Positions 1 to 8,654 of a stretch of DNA of 64,000 nucleotides are shown one piece after another; position 1 is the stretch's first letter, and each line of letters opens with the position of its first letter. The DNA is from JBFLYN01 sp040756655. GTDB taxonomy: Bacteria > Bacillota > Sulfobacillia > UBA8153. A program made the position numbers and the translations under genes. The notes beneath the pieces are model-generated. The model was not told the DNA's origin, did not search any database, and was given only the letters and a program-made list of their open reading frames with translations. The DNA lies in assembly GCA_040756655.1 (NCBI GenBank), contig JBFLYN010000012.1:5110-69109 (forward strand). The letters are read 5' to 3'.

Positions 1-1
1 G

Positions 2-109
2 ACTCGCGCCGGGCTGGCAAACCTGGTCTTGCCCCTGGGTCAGATCGGCAGGGCAGCCAGCCGTATAGGAGGTGAGTTTAGGCTTGAATCCAAGGCAAAA
101 CGCGCATAA
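2..109 (+). CDS. cheB: CheB methylesterase, C-terminal fragment (partial)
   Basis: An open frame enters from the left edge and ends at TAA 107-109. Its residues (AGLANLVLPLGQI and onward) resemble the extreme C-terminus of the chemoreceptor glutamate methylesterase CheB, where a helix with a VLPL(x)QI pattern is common. It overlaps the start of cheR by 26 nt, which is typical of translationally coupled cheB-cheR pairs. Only 35 residues are visible and no catalytic residue is inside the window, so the identification rests on the weak tail match plus the cheR neighbour. Confidence 0.5.
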   Translation, partial: TRAGLANLVLPLGQIGRAASRIGGEFRLESKAKRA

Positions 110-887
110 CTTTCAGAGTGAAGAAGACACGTCCTATGCTTACCTGTGCCGGCGCCTGCGGGAACTGGGCGGCATGGATTTAGCCGCATACAAGAGTGCC
201 CAGGTGCAAAGGCGTCTTAACTCCTTCTTGGAGCGGCACCGGCTCCCCAACCTGATCGCACTGGCCCGCTCGTTGGATGACCCGCAGCGCCTGGAGGAGC
301 TCAAGATCTTCTTGACCATCAATGTATCCGAGTTCTTTCGTAACCCCGAGCGTTTCTTGGAGCTGCAGGACCAGGTAATGCCCCACCTGCCGCCGGGGGG
401 AGTGCGTGTCTGGAGTGCCGGGTGCGCCAATGGGGCCGAGCCCTACACTCTGGCCATGATTATCCAAAAAGCCCGCCCTAACGTCGAGCACCACGTCTGG
501 GCCACTGATATCGACGGGCCTAGCCTGGCCAAGGCAGAGGCGGCCCTCTTTGGTCCACAAGATGTGAAAAGCGTGCCCCGGGGATTTCTTCGGTCCAGTT
601 TCGTGCAAGAGGGGCAGGTATACCGGGTACATCCAAGGGTTCGGCGACTAGTGCAGTTTGCCCGACACGACCTGCTCCGCGACGAGTTTCCCACCGGTTA
701 TCACCTGGTAGTCTGCAGAAACGTCCTGATCTACTTCACGGAAGAGGCCCGCGCCAAGGTGTGCATGGGTTTTAGGCAGGCACTGGTACCGGGAGGCTTC
801 CTCTTCATGGGCGGAACAGAGACACTGTTGAACCCGCCGGCGTTTGGATTTGCCCAGTTTAGGCCGTTTTTCTATCGTGCCGTTTGA
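84..887 (+). CDS. cheR: CheR chemoreceptor glutamate methyltransferase
   Basis: SAM-dependent O-methyltransferase that methylates glutamates of chemoreceptors and opposes CheB. A short helical N-terminal domain (residues 1-70) is followed by a Rossmann-type domain with the CheR signatures TINVSEFFRN, SAGCANGAEPYTLAM (SAM loop) and CRNVLIYF. Its 267 residues fit the family. The start is TTG 84 because AGGAGGTGA at 67-75 is a near-perfect Shine-Dalgarno with 8 nt spacing. The in-frame GTG at 72 lies inside that site and cannot use it. It is coupled to cheB upstream and followed closely by cheX. Confidence 0.93.
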   Translation: MNPRQNAHNFQSEEDTSYAYLCRRLRELGGMDLAAYKSAQVQRRLNSFLERHRLPNLIALARSLDDPQRLEELKIFLTINVSEFFRNPERFLELQDQVMPHLPPGGVRVWSAGCANGAEPYTLAMIIQKARPNVEHHVWATDIDGPSLAKAEAALFGPQDVKSVPRGFLRSSFVQEGQVYRVHPRVRRLVQFARHDLLRDEFPTGYHLVVCRNVLIYFTEEARAKVCMGFRQALVPGGFLFMGGTETLLNPPAFGFAQFRPFFYRAV

Positions 888-913
888 GTCACTTTCCCAG
901 GGGGGGGACTGTT

Positions 914-1411
914 ATGCTGAAGGCTTCATTCATCAACCCGTTTATCAAAGCAGCCTCTGAGGTCTTGCGGGCCGAGTGCAGTTTGACGGCTCGACGCGGC
1001 CAGCTGCGCATCGCTACCTCGAAGGCCACCTCTGCCGAGGTCACGGTAATCGTCGGAGTCACCGGGGACCTGCAGGGGATCGTCCTCTACGGAATGTCTG
1101 AGCGCACCGCCAAGGCGCTTGCCGCCATCATGAGTAACATCCAGGTCCCGATCTTCGACAGCATGGCCGAGTCGGCCATTGCCGAGCTGGGCAACATGAT
1201 AACCGGTCTGGCCACCAGTGGTCTGGAGGCCGAGGGGTACCTTTGCCAGCTCACACCTCCCACCATAGTCTCGGGGCGGGGAGTGATTATCTCCACCATC
1301 AACATCCAGCACCTGGTCATCCCGGTGGAGACCGACCACGGAGGCCTTGAGATTAACGTCGCCATACGCAACGGTAGCACCGTAGAAAAGGGTTTTGGCA
1401 ACTATGGCTAG
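914..1411 (+). CDS. cheX: CheX-type CheY-P phosphatase
   Basis: 165-residue protein of the CheX/CheC family, which dephosphorylates CheY-P and resets flagellar switching. The catalytic helix is visible as SAIAELGNMITG (S-x3-E-x2-N pattern, around residues 63-74). One such motif is present, as in CheX. The start is ATG 914, preceded by the purine run AGGGGGGGA. An upstream in-frame TTG at 884 overlaps the cheR stop and has no ribosome site. It is the last gene of the cheBRX block and ends tail to tail with rpsI. Confidence 0.85.
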   Translation: MLKASFINPFIKAASEVLRAECSLTARRGQLRIATSKATSAEVTVIVGVTGDLQGIVLYGMSERTAKALAAIMSNIQVPIFDSMAESAIAELGNMITGLATSGLEAEGYLCQLTPPTIVSGRGVIISTINIQHLVIPVETDHGGLEINVAIRNGSTVEKGFGNYG

Positions 1412-1416
1412 ACAAG

Positions 1417-1442
1417 GGCCCCCGCAGCAGTTGGCGGGGGCC
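1417..1442. terminator. Hairpin between convergent cheX and rpsI
   Basis: Perfect 9 bp GC stem (GGCCCCCGC / GCGGGGGCC) with an 8 nt loop, in the 40 nt gap between the two convergent stop codons. Neither strand has a long T-run after it (minus strand reads CTTGTCT). It probably ends transcription in both directions, but the weak U-tract lowers confidence. Confidence 0.6.
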
Positions 1443-1451
1443 GGAAGGACT

Positions 1452-1847
1452 TTAGCGCTTGGAAAACTGCGGGGCCTTGCGGGCCTTCTTCAGCCCGTAC
1501 TTGCGTCGCTCCTTCATCCTGGGGTCGCGGGTAAGGAACCCGGTCTTTTTTAACGTAGTCCGGTGTCCCTCATCGAAGCGGACCAGGGCCCGCGATATAC
1601 CATGCCTGATGGCGCCCGCCTGACCGGCCACCCCACCACCACGGACGTTGACCATCACATCGAACTTGCCCACGTTGTCCGTGTTGCGCAGAGGGCTCTC
1701 CACCATGGTCCTTAGGGTCTCTAGGGGAAAGTATTCGTCCAAAGGCCGACCGTTCACGACGATACGGCCTCTCCCCGGGTACAAGCGCACCCTGGCCACA
1801 GCTTCTTTACGCCTGCCCGTGCCGTAGAAGAACGAGAGGTGTCTCAC
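1452..1847 (-). CDS. rpsI: 30S ribosomal protein S9
   Basis: 131 residues with the S9 core (GTGRRKEAVARVRL near the start, GGGVAGQAGAIRHGISRAL in the middle) and the conserved basic tail ending FSKR, which reaches the P-site tRNA. The start is GTG 1847, three nt after the rplM stop, with GGGAGG just upstream inside the rplM end. The longer open frame to 1913 merely runs back into rplM. It is the last gene of the superoperon and paired with rplM as in most bacteria. Confidence 0.97.
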   Translation of the reverse strand: MRHLSFFYGTGRRKEAVARVRLYPGRGRIVVNGRPLDEYFPLETLRTMVESPLRNTDNVGKFDVMVNVRGGGVAGQAGAIRHGISRALVRFDEGHRTTLKKTGFLTRDPRMKERRKYGLKKARKAPQFSKR

Positions 1848-1848
1848 A

Positions 1849-2298
1849 CTAAACCTCCCCTCTGTCGAACCCTTGGAAGACTTCCGGCTTCTGGGCGGCG
1901 TGGGGATGAGCATTGCCAGAGTAGACCTTGAGCTTGTTCCCCATGCTGCGTCCCAGCCGGTTATGGGGCAGCATCCCTTTGACCGCTAGTTCTATGGCTT
2001 TCTCCGGGCGCTCCTTGATGAGTTTTCCGTACGGTGTGACCTTGAGCCCTCCCGGGTACATGGAGTGGCGGTACCACATCTTCTGTGTAGCCTTTTTGCC
2101 GGTCAGCACTACCTTGTCTGCGTTGATGACGATCACATGGTCTCCGGTATCCAGATGTGGGGTATAGGTGGGCTTGTGCTTCCCTCGTAGGAGGGTCGCC
2201 ACCACCGTGGCCAACCGCCCCAGGGGCTTGCCGGTGGCGTCAATGATGTACCATTTGCGGGTGATGTCCCCGGTCTTGGCCATGTACGTAGTCCTCAA
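1849..2298 (-). CDS. rplM: 50S ribosomal protein L13
   Basis: Early-assembly 23S rRNA-binding protein, 149 residues, with the family segments KWYIIDATGKPLGRLA and GDHVIVINADKVVLTGKK. The start is TTG 2298 (protein begins MRTTYMAK, matching the usual Clostridia N-terminus), with GGAGGAGG about 7 nt upstream. The internal ATG at 2283 would remove family-conserved residues and has no ribosome site. It is followed at 1 nt by rpsI. Confidence 0.96.
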   Translation of the reverse strand: MRTTYMAKTGDITRKWYIIDATGKPLGRLATVVATLLRGKHKPTYTPHLDTGDHVIVINADKVVLTGKKATQKMWYRHSMYPGGLKVTPYGKLIKERPEKAIELAVKGMLPHNRLGRSMGNKLKVYSGNAHPHAAQKPEVFQGFDRGEV

Positions 2299-2324
2299 AA
2301 CGTTACCTCCTCCCAGGCCCGCCG

Positions 2325-2342
2325 CCTGCAATGGTACGCAGG
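2325..2342 (-). promoter_or_regulatory. Small hairpin in the rplM leader
   Basis: The minus strand forms CCTGC / GCAGG with an 8 nt loop just upstream of the rplM ribosome site, in the 62 nt gap after truA. Many Bacillota control rplM-rpsI through an L13 leader RNA. Position fits, but the stem is short and I cannot confirm the leader consensus. Confidence 0.25.
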
Positions 2343-2360
2343 TAGGCGAACAGATCAATT

Positions 2361-3179
2361 TTAATATGCCGCAAGATGGCCTGTCAAGGCGCTAAGCCCG
2401 CTCATAGTGCCGTGCGGGTCAAGTATCCGTCCCAAGGGCGGTGGGTATTCCGCCCGGGCGAGCCATAGGCCCTGGGCCGGAGCAGTTGGACCCAGGAGCC
2501 CGCGCTCCCCGCGGGTCAGAGCCGGCTCAAAGCAACCCTCCACCTCCCGCCTGCCTGTACCTACCTGCATCAAGGTGCCAGCAATGATCCTGGCCATGTT
2601 GTACAGGAATCCGTTGGCCGCCACCGTGATAGTGACCAGTGGGCCGCTTGCTTCTACTGCCACGCTTGTTACGGTCCTAGTCCAGCTGCGTGCCGACGAC
2701 CCGGACGACTGGAATGCTCTGAAGTCATGGGTGCCCACTAGCTGGCTGCCCGCTTCCTGCATGGCCTGTACGTTGAGCCCGGCCGGCAGGTGGCTAACGT
2801 AGCGCCGGAGAAATGGGCTGCAGGTTGAGGCAGTCCACAAGGCGTATACGTATACCTTCCCCAGAGCGCTCCTGGTTGCGTGAAACTCCGGGCCGACTTC
2901 AGATGCCGAAAGCGCGCTCACATCCCCGGGTAGGTTGGCATTGAGCGCGTAGGCCAGCCTGTCCACAGGCACGGTACCACCGGTCCGGAAAGAGATCACC
3001 TGTCCTGCCGCATGAACTCCGGCGTCCGTCCTTCCGGCCGCCAGCACCTTCACAGGTTCGTCCATGATCTTCTCCAAGGCGGCTTCCACTTCGCCCTGTA
3101 CTGTCCTCTGCCCGGGCTGGTATTGCCAGCCGGCAAAAGCCGTCCCTTCATACTGGAGGAGCACGGCCAGCGATCTCAT
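2361..3179 (-). CDS. truA: tRNA pseudouridine(38-40) synthase TruA
   Basis: Isomerises uridines 38-40 in the anticodon stem-loop of tRNAs. 272 residues. The catalytic Asp lies in the motif AAGRTDAGVHAAGQV (about residues 53-67), and LLQYEGTAFAGWQYQP at the N-terminus and NGFLYNMARIIAGTL near the C-terminus are standard TruA segments. ATG 3179 follows GGGAGG with 5 nt spacing. It sits 10 nt after ecfT, the conserved ecf-truA-rplM-rpsI order of Bacillota. Confidence 0.95.
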   Translation of the reverse strand: MRSLAVLLQYEGTAFAGWQYQPGQRTVQGEVEAALEKIMDEPVKVLAAGRTDAGVHAAGQVISFRTGGTVPVDRLAYALNANLPGDVSALSASEVGPEFHATRSALGKVYVYALWTASTCSPFLRRYVSHLPAGLNVQAMQEAGSQLVGTHDFRAFQSSGSSARSWTRTVTSVAVEASGPLVTITVAANGFLYNMARIIAGTLMQVGTGRREVEGCFEPALTRGERGLLGPTAPAQGLWLARAEYPPPLGRILDPHGTMSGLSALTGHLAAY

Positions 3180-3189
3180 GAAAACCTCC

Positions 3190-3987
3190 CTAGACAAACC
3201 GCAGAAAGACTACGAACGCGGCTACCAGCGAAGTAGCGGCTACTGCCACGTAGTCGGCGGGTCCAGCCCTAAGCTGGCGCATGCGAGTACGGTTCTCTCC
3301 ACCACGGTAGCAGCGTGCTTCCATGGCCATGGCCAGTTCGTCCGCCCTCCGGAACGCCCCCACAAATAACGGCACCAGCAGGGGCACCAAGCTACGGGCC
3401 CGTTGGAGCATGTTCCCGGTTTCGAAGTCCGCCCCTCGGGCCATCTGGGCTTTCATGACCTTCTCTGCTTCCTCTAGCAAGGTGGGAATGAAGCGCAGGG
3501 CAATGGTCATCATCATGGCTAGTTCGTGGGCGGGCACACCCACCCGGGCAAAGGGCTTGAGCAACCTCTCCAAGCCGTCCGTAAGCGATATGGGCGAGGT
3601 GGAAAGGGTCAAAAGCGAGGTGGTGCCAATAAGGATCACCAGCCGGGTGGCAACAAAGGCACCCTGCCAAAGCCCCTCCCAGGTCGCCGTGAACGGTCCC
3701 AGCCTGAACCACACATCACCCTTGGTCATAAACACGTGCAGCACCAGTGTGAACGTGAGAATGAACAGGATAGGCCTCAGCCCGCGCAGGATCATCCTTA
3801 GCGGGACGGTGGATAGATAGACAGCAAACAGCCCAAAGCCGGCCAGGATGGCAAAACTCAGAAACGACTTGGCCACAAACAGCACTACGATGAAGACAAA
3901 GGTGGAACCAATTTTGGTCCTGGGATCCAGGCGGTGGATGGGTGATTCGGCAGCATAGTACTGCCCAATGATCACTCCTCTAAGCAC
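3190..3987 (-). CDS. ecfT: ECF transporter transmembrane component EcfT
   Basis: Membrane coupling subunit shared by many vitamin and metal substrate-binding S components. 265 residues with several hydrophobic helices (two early around residues 25-65, more around 105-145, one at the C-terminus). The two coupling-helix motifs that contact the ATPases are visible as AQMARGADFE and AMEARCYRGGE. The start is GTG 3987, overlapping the ecfA2 stop by 8 nt with an AGGGGG site upstream. No S component is encoded here, so this is a general (group II) energising module. Confidence 0.92.
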   Translation of the reverse strand: MLRGVIIGQYYAAESPIHRLDPRTKIGSTFVFIVVLFVAKSFLSFAILAGFGLFAVYLSTVPLRMILRGLRPILFILTFTLVLHVFMTKGDVWFRLGPFTATWEGLWQGAFVATRLVILIGTTSLLTLSTSPISLTDGLERLLKPFARVGVPAHELAMMMTIALRFIPTLLEEAEKVMKAQMARGADFETGNMLQRARSLVPLLVPLFVGAFRRADELAMAMEARCYRGGENRTRMRQLRAGPADYVAVAATSLVAAFVVFLRFV

Positions 3988-4843
3988 TGGCTGGCCCCCT
4001 GTTCAACCGGGCGATTATCTCGTCGCGGGCCTCTTCCACGGTAAGCACATCCAGTCGCACTGCCAATCCCCGCTCCCTGAGTTTCTCCATCACCGCGGTG
4101 ATCTGCGGCGTACCCAGTCCCAAGTCGCGCAGTCGCTCGGTCTGGCTGAAAATGCCGGGAGTAGGTCCATCCATCACTACCCGGCCATGCTGCATGACCA
4201 CCAGCCGGCGGGTCATGCGGGCGATATCCTCCATGTTGTGGGACACTATGATTAAGGTCAGCTTGCGTTGGTCGTGAAGTTCCCGGATATGGGCCAGGAT
4301 TTCGCCCCGCCCCCGGGGATCCAGGCCGGCGGTGGGCTCATCCAGCACCAGGACTTTCGGTTCCATGGCCAGCACTCCGGCAATGGCCACTCGCCGCATC
4401 TGTCCTCCGCTCAGCTCGAAAGGCGAGCGTTCAGCCATGCTCTCCGGCAGCCCCACCATGGCCATGGCATCTCTCACCCGCTGCTGGACCTCGCCCTCCG
4501 GAACACCCATGTTGCGTGGGCCAAATGCTATGTCCTTGGCGACTGTCTCCTCAAACAGCTGGTGCTCCGGGTACTGGAATATCACACCCACCTTCCGCCG
4601 GATGTTGCGGAGGTTGGTGCCGCGCTGGGACAAGTCCTCGCCATCCACCAGCACCCGGCCCTGGCATGCCTTCAACAGCCCGTTCAAGTGCTGTACCAGG
4701 GTGGACTTGCCCGATCCGGTGGGGCCGATGATGCCAATGGATTCCCCATCTTCAATGCGGAGACTCACCCCGGTTAGGGCTGTTACGGCGCTGGGCGTTC
4801 CGGGCAAATAGACATAACTGACATTGTGGAGCTCTATGGCCAA
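3980..4843 (-). CDS. ecfA2: ECF transporter ATPase EcfA2
   Basis: ABC ATPase of the energy-coupling factor module, 287 residues. Walker A GPTGSGKST (about residues 40-48), Q-loop IFQYPEHQLFEETV, signature LSGGQMRRVAIAG, Walker B VLVLDEPTAGLD and switch His in IVSHNMEDI are all present. The start is TTG 4843, overlapping the ecfA1 stop by 10 nt. The ribosome site is weak, so translational coupling is likely. It forms a heterodimer with EcfA1 that binds EcfT. Confidence 0.94.
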   Translation of the reverse strand: MAIELHNVSYVYLPGTPSAVTALTGVSLRIEDGESIGIIGPTGSGKSTLVQHLNGLLKACQGRVLVDGEDLSQRGTNLRNIRRKVGVIFQYPEHQLFEETVAKDIAFGPRNMGVPEGEVQQRVRDAMAMVGLPESMAERSPFELSGGQMRRVAIAGVLAMEPKVLVLDEPTAGLDPRGRGEILAHIRELHDQRKLTLIIVSHNMEDIARMTRRLVVMQHGRVVMDGPTPGIFSQTERLRDLGLGTPQITAVMEKLRERGLAVRLDVLTVEEARDEIIARLNRGPASA

Positions 4844-5658
4844 AGCCGCATCACCAGCTCATCAACTGTTAGGACGTCAGGTGGTACATCCACACCGCGG
4901 ACCCGCAATTGGTGGGCCAGTTCGGTAACGGGAGGAATGTCCAGCCCGCAAGATTTCAGGAGTTCAACCTGGGTGAACACTTCCCGGGGAGAGCCCTCCA
5001 GAACAATCCGGCCCTCGTTCATGACTATGACCCGGTCTGCATGTACTGCTTCGTCCATGTAATGCGTTATGTGCACAACCGTGATTCCCTTTTCGTCGTT
5101 CAACTTCTTTACAGTGCGCAAGACCTCGGCCCGGCCGGCCGGGTCCAGCATGGCCGTGGGCTCGTCCAAGATGATCACCTCGGGCTGCATGGCCAGTATA
5201 CCGGCTATGGCAACCCTCTGTTTCTGCCCTCCTGACAGCAAGTGAGGCGCGTGCCTCTCGTACCCCGTCATATCTACCGCAACCAAGCTGCCGGCCACTC
5301 GCCGAACGATTTCTGCCGGAGGGATCCCAAGGTTCTCGGGCCCGAAGGCCACGTCCTCTTCGACGGTGGTTGCTACCAGCTGGTTGTCCGGATTCTGAAA
5401 CACCATCCCGGCGGCACGCCTGATCTCCCAAAGCTGGGCGGCGTCCCGGGTGTCCATTCCCTTGACCCATACTTCCCCGGTAGTGGGGAGAAGCAGGGCG
5501 TTGAGATGCTTGGCGAGGGTGGACTTGCCCGACCCGTTGGGGCCGATGATTACCACAAACTCCCCCGCCCGAACGTCCAGGTCGACGCCCTCAAGAGCCT
5601 CGACCTGGGTTTCACCTGCTCCATATTGATGGCTGAGCTTTCTAACAGAGATGATCAT
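4834..5658 (-). CDS. ecfA1: ECF transporter ATPase EcfA1
   Basis: First ATPase of the ECF pair, 274 residues. Walker A GPNGSGKST, FQNPDNQLVATTVEEDVAFG (Q-loop plus the EcfA-type segment), signature LLSGGQKQRVAIAG, Walker B VIILDEPTAMLDP and the switch His HITHYMDE are seen. ATG 5658 lies downstream of AAGGAGGTG at about 11 nt. It starts 46 nt after rplQ, as is usual at the distal end of the alpha operon in Bacillota. Confidence 0.94.
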   Translation of the reverse strand: MIISVRKLSHQYGAGETQVEALEGVDLDVRAGEFVVIIGPNGSGKSTLAKHLNALLLPTTGEVWVKGMDTRDAAQLWEIRRAAGMVFQNPDNQLVATTVEEDVAFGPENLGIPPAEIVRRVAGSLVAVDMTGYERHAPHLLSGGQKQRVAIAGILAMQPEVIILDEPTAMLDPAGRAEVLRTVKKLNDEKGITVVHITHYMDEAVHADRVIVMNEGRIVLEGSPREVFTQVELLKSCGLDIPPVTELAHQLRVRGVDVPPDVLTVDELVMRLWP

Positions 5659-5704
5659 CTGCCGGCCTACACCTCCTTCTTGGAGGTGACGTCCACACTG
5701 GTCC

Positions 5705-6043
5705 TTAGATGAGCTCGAGTATGACCATGGGTGCGGCGTCGCCCCGGCGGTTTCCCAGCTTTATCATACGCGTATAGCCGCCCGGACGGTGGGCATACCT
5801 GGGTCCTATGGTTTCAAAGAGCTTCTTGACCACGCTTTCGTCAGTTATGAAAGCCAGTGCCTGCCTGCGGGCATGCAGACTCTCTTGCTTGCCCAAGGTA
5901 ATCATCTTCTCCGCCAGTGACCGGGTCTCCCTGGCGCGAACCTCGGTGGTCTCTATCCTCTCGTTGGCCAGCAATGCCGTGACCAGCCCGCGCAACATGG
6001 CCCGTCTTTGGCTGCTGGGCCTGCCCAGCTTGGCATAGCCCAT
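5705..6043 (-). CDS. rplQ: 50S ribosomal protein L17
   Basis: 112 residues, starting MGYAKLGRPSSQRRAMLRGL, the standard short bacterial L17 with the RPGGYTRMIKLGNRRGDAAPM block. The start ATG 6043 is chosen over the longer open frame to 6094 because TAAGGAGTG lies just upstream and the family begins here. Last gene of the alpha cluster, 25 nt after rpoA. Confidence 0.96.
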   Translation of the reverse strand: MGYAKLGRPSSQRRAMLRGLVTALLANERIETTEVRARETRSLAEKMITLGKQESLHARRQALAFITDESVVKKLFETIGPRYAHRPGGYTRMIKLGNRRGDAAPMVILELI

Positions 6044-6068
6044 AAAACATTCACTCCTTAAGGGCAGC

Positions 6069-7013
6069 TCATTCCTCAGAAGGTCTGAGCGCAAGTCCCA
6101 GTGATGCGAGTTTTTGTTTGACTTCCTCCAGCGATTTCTTGCCCAGGTTGCGGACTTTGATCATTTCCTCGTCAGTGCGGTCAACCAGCTCGCCCACGGT
6201 GTTGATGCCGGCACGCTTTAGACAGTTAAACGACCTCACTGACAGGTCCAGCTCTTCTATGAGCATTTCGTGGAGACGCGTCCGCTCGCTCTCCTCACGC
6301 TGGTTCATGAGCTCGACCTTATCCGACTCTTCACCAAGGCTGATGAACAAAGACAGGTGCTCACAAAGGATCTTTGCCCCCAGGCTCATGGCCTCGTCGG
6401 GCTTGACTGTACCATTGGTCCATACTTCCATGGTCAGGCGGTCATAGTCGGTCACTTGCCCCACCCGGGTATTCTCAACGGTGAAATTCACCCGCCGGAT
6501 GGGGGTAAATATGGAATCCACGGCAATTTCCCCGATGGGCTGATCGGGCCTTTTGTTCTTGTCCTCGGTGACGTACCCCCGTCCCCTCTCCACCATCATC
6601 TCCATGACCAGTCTTCCGCCGTCCAGGGTGGCGATGACCAGGTCAGGATTGAGGATCTCGATGTCGGGCCCGGCGATGATGTCGGCGGCCGTTACCACGC
6701 CATCCCCCGAGGCATCGATGCGGATGATCTCGGGTCCATCCACGTACATTCTCAGGGCCAGCTGCTTTAGATTGAGGATGATATCAGTGGTGTCCTCCCT
6801 GACTCCCGGAATGGTCGAGAACTGGTGCAGGACTCCCTCTATCTTGACGGAAGTCACGGCCGCCCCCGGCAGCGAAGACAGGAGAATCCTTCGCAGTGAG
6901 TTCCCCAGGGTGGTGCCGTATCCTCGCTCTAGCGGCTCAACGACGAACCGCCCGTAGCGGTAATCGGGAGCCATGTCGACACATTCAATGTGGGGCTTTT
7001 CGATCTCGATCAT
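6069..7013 (-). CDS. rpoA: RNA polymerase subunit alpha
   Basis: 314 residues. The N-terminal assembly domain has EPLERGYGTTLGNSLRRILLSSLPG, the dimerisation helix region. The C-terminal domain after a linker carries LSVRSFNCLKRAGINTVGEL, the DNA/UP-element and activator-binding helix-hairpin-helix region. ATG 7013 is preceded by GAGGGGG. A longer open frame to 7076 has no support. It lies between rpsD and rplQ as in most bacteria. Confidence 0.98.
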   Translation of the reverse strand: MIEIEKPHIECVDMAPDYRYGRFVVEPLERGYGTTLGNSLRRILLSSLPGAAVTSVKIEGVLHQFSTIPGVREDTTDIILNLKQLALRMYVDGPEIIRIDASGDGVVTAADIIAGPDIEILNPDLVIATLDGGRLVMEMMVERGRGYVTEDKNKRPDQPIGEIAVDSIFTPIRRVNFTVENTRVGQVTDYDRLTMEVWTNGTVKPDEAMSLGAKILCEHLSLFISLGEESDKVELMNQREESERTRLHEMLIEELDLSVRSFNCLKRAGINTVGELVDRTDEEMIKVRNLGKKSLEEVKQKLASLGLALRPSEE

Positions 7014-7056
7014 CCAGCAAACCCCCTCATCATCTGTTAACCCCAGGGGTCTTTCA

Positions 7057-7683
7057 CTACTTGGAATACAGCTCAACGATCAAGTGCTCCTTTACTGGAA
7101 CATCGATCTCATCCCGCCGTGGCAACCTGATGACCGTGCCGCGCAGGTTCTCAGCATCCACTTGCATCCAGCCGGGCGCGGTGCGCGTCTTGGCCAGTTC
7201 AGCTAGTTCCTTGACCTTGGCCACGTCCCGGCTGCGGGGAGAGATCGCCACCACATCGCCTTCGCGCACCAAGTATGATGGTATGTTGACCTTCCGGTCG
7301 TTTACCTTGAAATGCCCGTGCCGGACCAGCTGCCGTCCTTCCGCACGGGACCCGGCAAAACCCATCCGGTAGACAACGTTGTCCAGCCGCCTCTCCAGAA
7401 GCTGCAACAGTGCCTCACCGGTAACACCCTTGGCCTTGGCAGCTATGGAGAAGTATCGCCTAAACTGCCGCTCTAGGACCCCGTAAATCCGTCGCGCTTT
7501 CTGCTTCTCGCGCATCTGTACACCATAGGGGGTGTCCTTCTTCCGGGTCTGCCCATGCTGCCCGGGCGGTACTGCTCTTCTGTCCATGGGACACTTGGGC
7601 ATGTAACACCGCTCGCCCTTAAGGTACAGCTTAATACCTTCACGCCTGCACAAACGGCAGACAGCCTTGGTATACCTGGCCAA
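7057..7683 (-). CDS. rpsD: 30S ribosomal protein S4 (zinc type)
   Basis: Primary 16S rRNA binder, 208 residues. The N-terminus carries the zinc-binding C+ cysteines (C9, C12, C26, C31), and an S4 RNA-binding domain follows (ERRLDNVVYRMGFAGSRAEGRQLV). Start TTG 7683 with GAGGAGGTAG about 7 nt upstream. S4 often represses the alpha operon, but I see no clear pseudoknot leader here. Confidence 0.97.
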   Translation of the reverse strand: MARYTKAVCRLCRREGIKLYLKGERCYMPKCPMDRRAVPPGQHGQTRKKDTPYGVQMREKQKARRIYGVLERQFRRYFSIAAKAKGVTGEALLQLLERRLDNVVYRMGFAGSRAEGRQLVRHGHFKVNDRKVNIPSYLVREGDVVAISPRSRDVAKVKELAELAKTRTAPGWMQVDAENLRGTVIRLPRRDEIDVPVKEHLIVELYSK

Positions 7684-7707
7684 TATCTCTACCTCCTCAG
7701 TACCGGC

Positions 7708-8097
7708 TCAGACTCTTCTGCGTTTAGGTGGCCGGCAGCCGTTATGTGGAATAGGCGTAACGTCCTTGATGGAGCTAACTTCAAGGCCTGCCGCCTGCAG
7801 CGACCGGATGGCGGCTTCCCGGCCTGCCCCCGGACCTTTCACGAAGACCTCCACTTCCCGCATGCCGTGCTCCATGGCCTCCTTGGCCGCGGTCTCCGCT
7901 GCCATCTGGGCTGCAAACGGCGTGCTCTTCCGGGAGCCCTTGAAGCCCATGCTACCGGCAGTCGCCCAGGACAGGATGTTGCCCTGGGGGTCACAGATGC
8001 TGACTATGGTATTGTTAAACGATGACCGTACATGAGCCGTTCCCCGCTCAATCAGGCGCCGGTCCTTGCGTCTTGGCCTGGCCTGTCTCCGTGCCAT
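7708..8097 (-). CDS. rpsK: 30S ribosomal protein S11
   Basis: 129 residues with NNTIVSICDPQGNILSWATAG and the C-terminal IPHNGCRPPKRRRV tail typical of bacterial S11, a platform protein near the mRNA exit site. ATG 8097 has GGGAGGTG upstream. It lies 19 nt after rpsM. Confidence 0.98.
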   Translation of the reverse strand: MARRQARPRRKDRRLIERGTAHVRSSFNNTIVSICDPQGNILSWATAGSMGFKGSRKSTPFAAQMAAETAAKEAMEHGMREVEVFVKGPGAGREAAIRSLQAAGLEVSSIKDVTPIPHNGCRPPKRRRV

Positions 8098-8116
8098 GTG
8101 GGCACCTCCCTGTGTT

Positions 8117-8488
8117 TTACTTCTTCCTGCGGACTCCCACCGTCTTCTTCTTGCCCTTGCGAGTTCTGGCGTTGGTCTGGGTGCGCTGTCCTCTCACCGG
8201 CAGCCCCCGGCGGTGGCGCAGGCCACGGTAAGAGCCAATGTCGATAAGGCGCTTGATATTCATCTGTATCTCGCGCTGCAGGTCACCCTCGACCTTGTAA
8301 TCCTTATCTATGACTTCCCTCAAACGGGAGATCTCGTCTTCAGTCAGGTCGCGCACGCGCGTAGCGGGGTTGATCCCCGTCCGGTCAAGGATTTCCCTCG
8401 ACCGTGGCCAGCCGATCCCGAAAATGCTGGGTAGCGCTGCGTCAATCCTCTTTTCACGCGGAAGGTCAACTCCAGCGATTCTTGCCAA
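8117..8488 (-). CDS. rpsM: 30S ribosomal protein S13
   Basis: 123 residues, beginning MARIAGVDLPREKRI, with GSYRGLRHRRGLPVRGQRT and a lysine-rich tail that contacts P-site tRNA. Start TTG 8488, with GGAGGAGGTGG upstream. First gene of the alpha cluster, 19 nt after rpmJ. Confidence 0.97.
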   Translation of the reverse strand: MARIAGVDLPREKRIDAALPSIFGIGWPRSREILDRTGINPATRVRDLTEDEISRLREVIDKDYKVEGDLQREIQMNIKRLIDIGSYRGLRHRRGLPVRGQRTQTNARTRKGKKKTVGVRRKK

Positions 8489-8507
8489 CTATTCCACCTC
8501 CTCCCGG

Positions 8508-8621
8508 TTAGCCCTGTCTTTGTTTGTGCTTGGGGTTTTGACAGATGATCATGACCCGGCCCTGTCGCCGGATAACCTTGCATTTTTCACAGATGACCTT
8601 GACCGATGGTCTGACTTTCAC
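8508..8621 (-). CDS. rpmJ: 50S ribosomal protein L36 (zinc type)
   Basis: 37-residue protein beginning (V/M)KVRPSVKVICEKCKVI, with the zinc ligands C11, C14, C27 and H32 (CEKC...CQNPKH) of the C+ form of L36. Start GTG 8621, preceded by GAGGAGG at about 8 nt; stop TAA 8508-8510. It fills the normal slot between infA and rpsM. Confidence 0.96.
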   Translation of the reverse strand: MKVRPSVKVICEKCKVIRRQGRVMIICQNPKHKQRQG

Positions 8622-8654
8622 TACTTCAAACCTCCTCAGAAGCCCGCTAGTCCA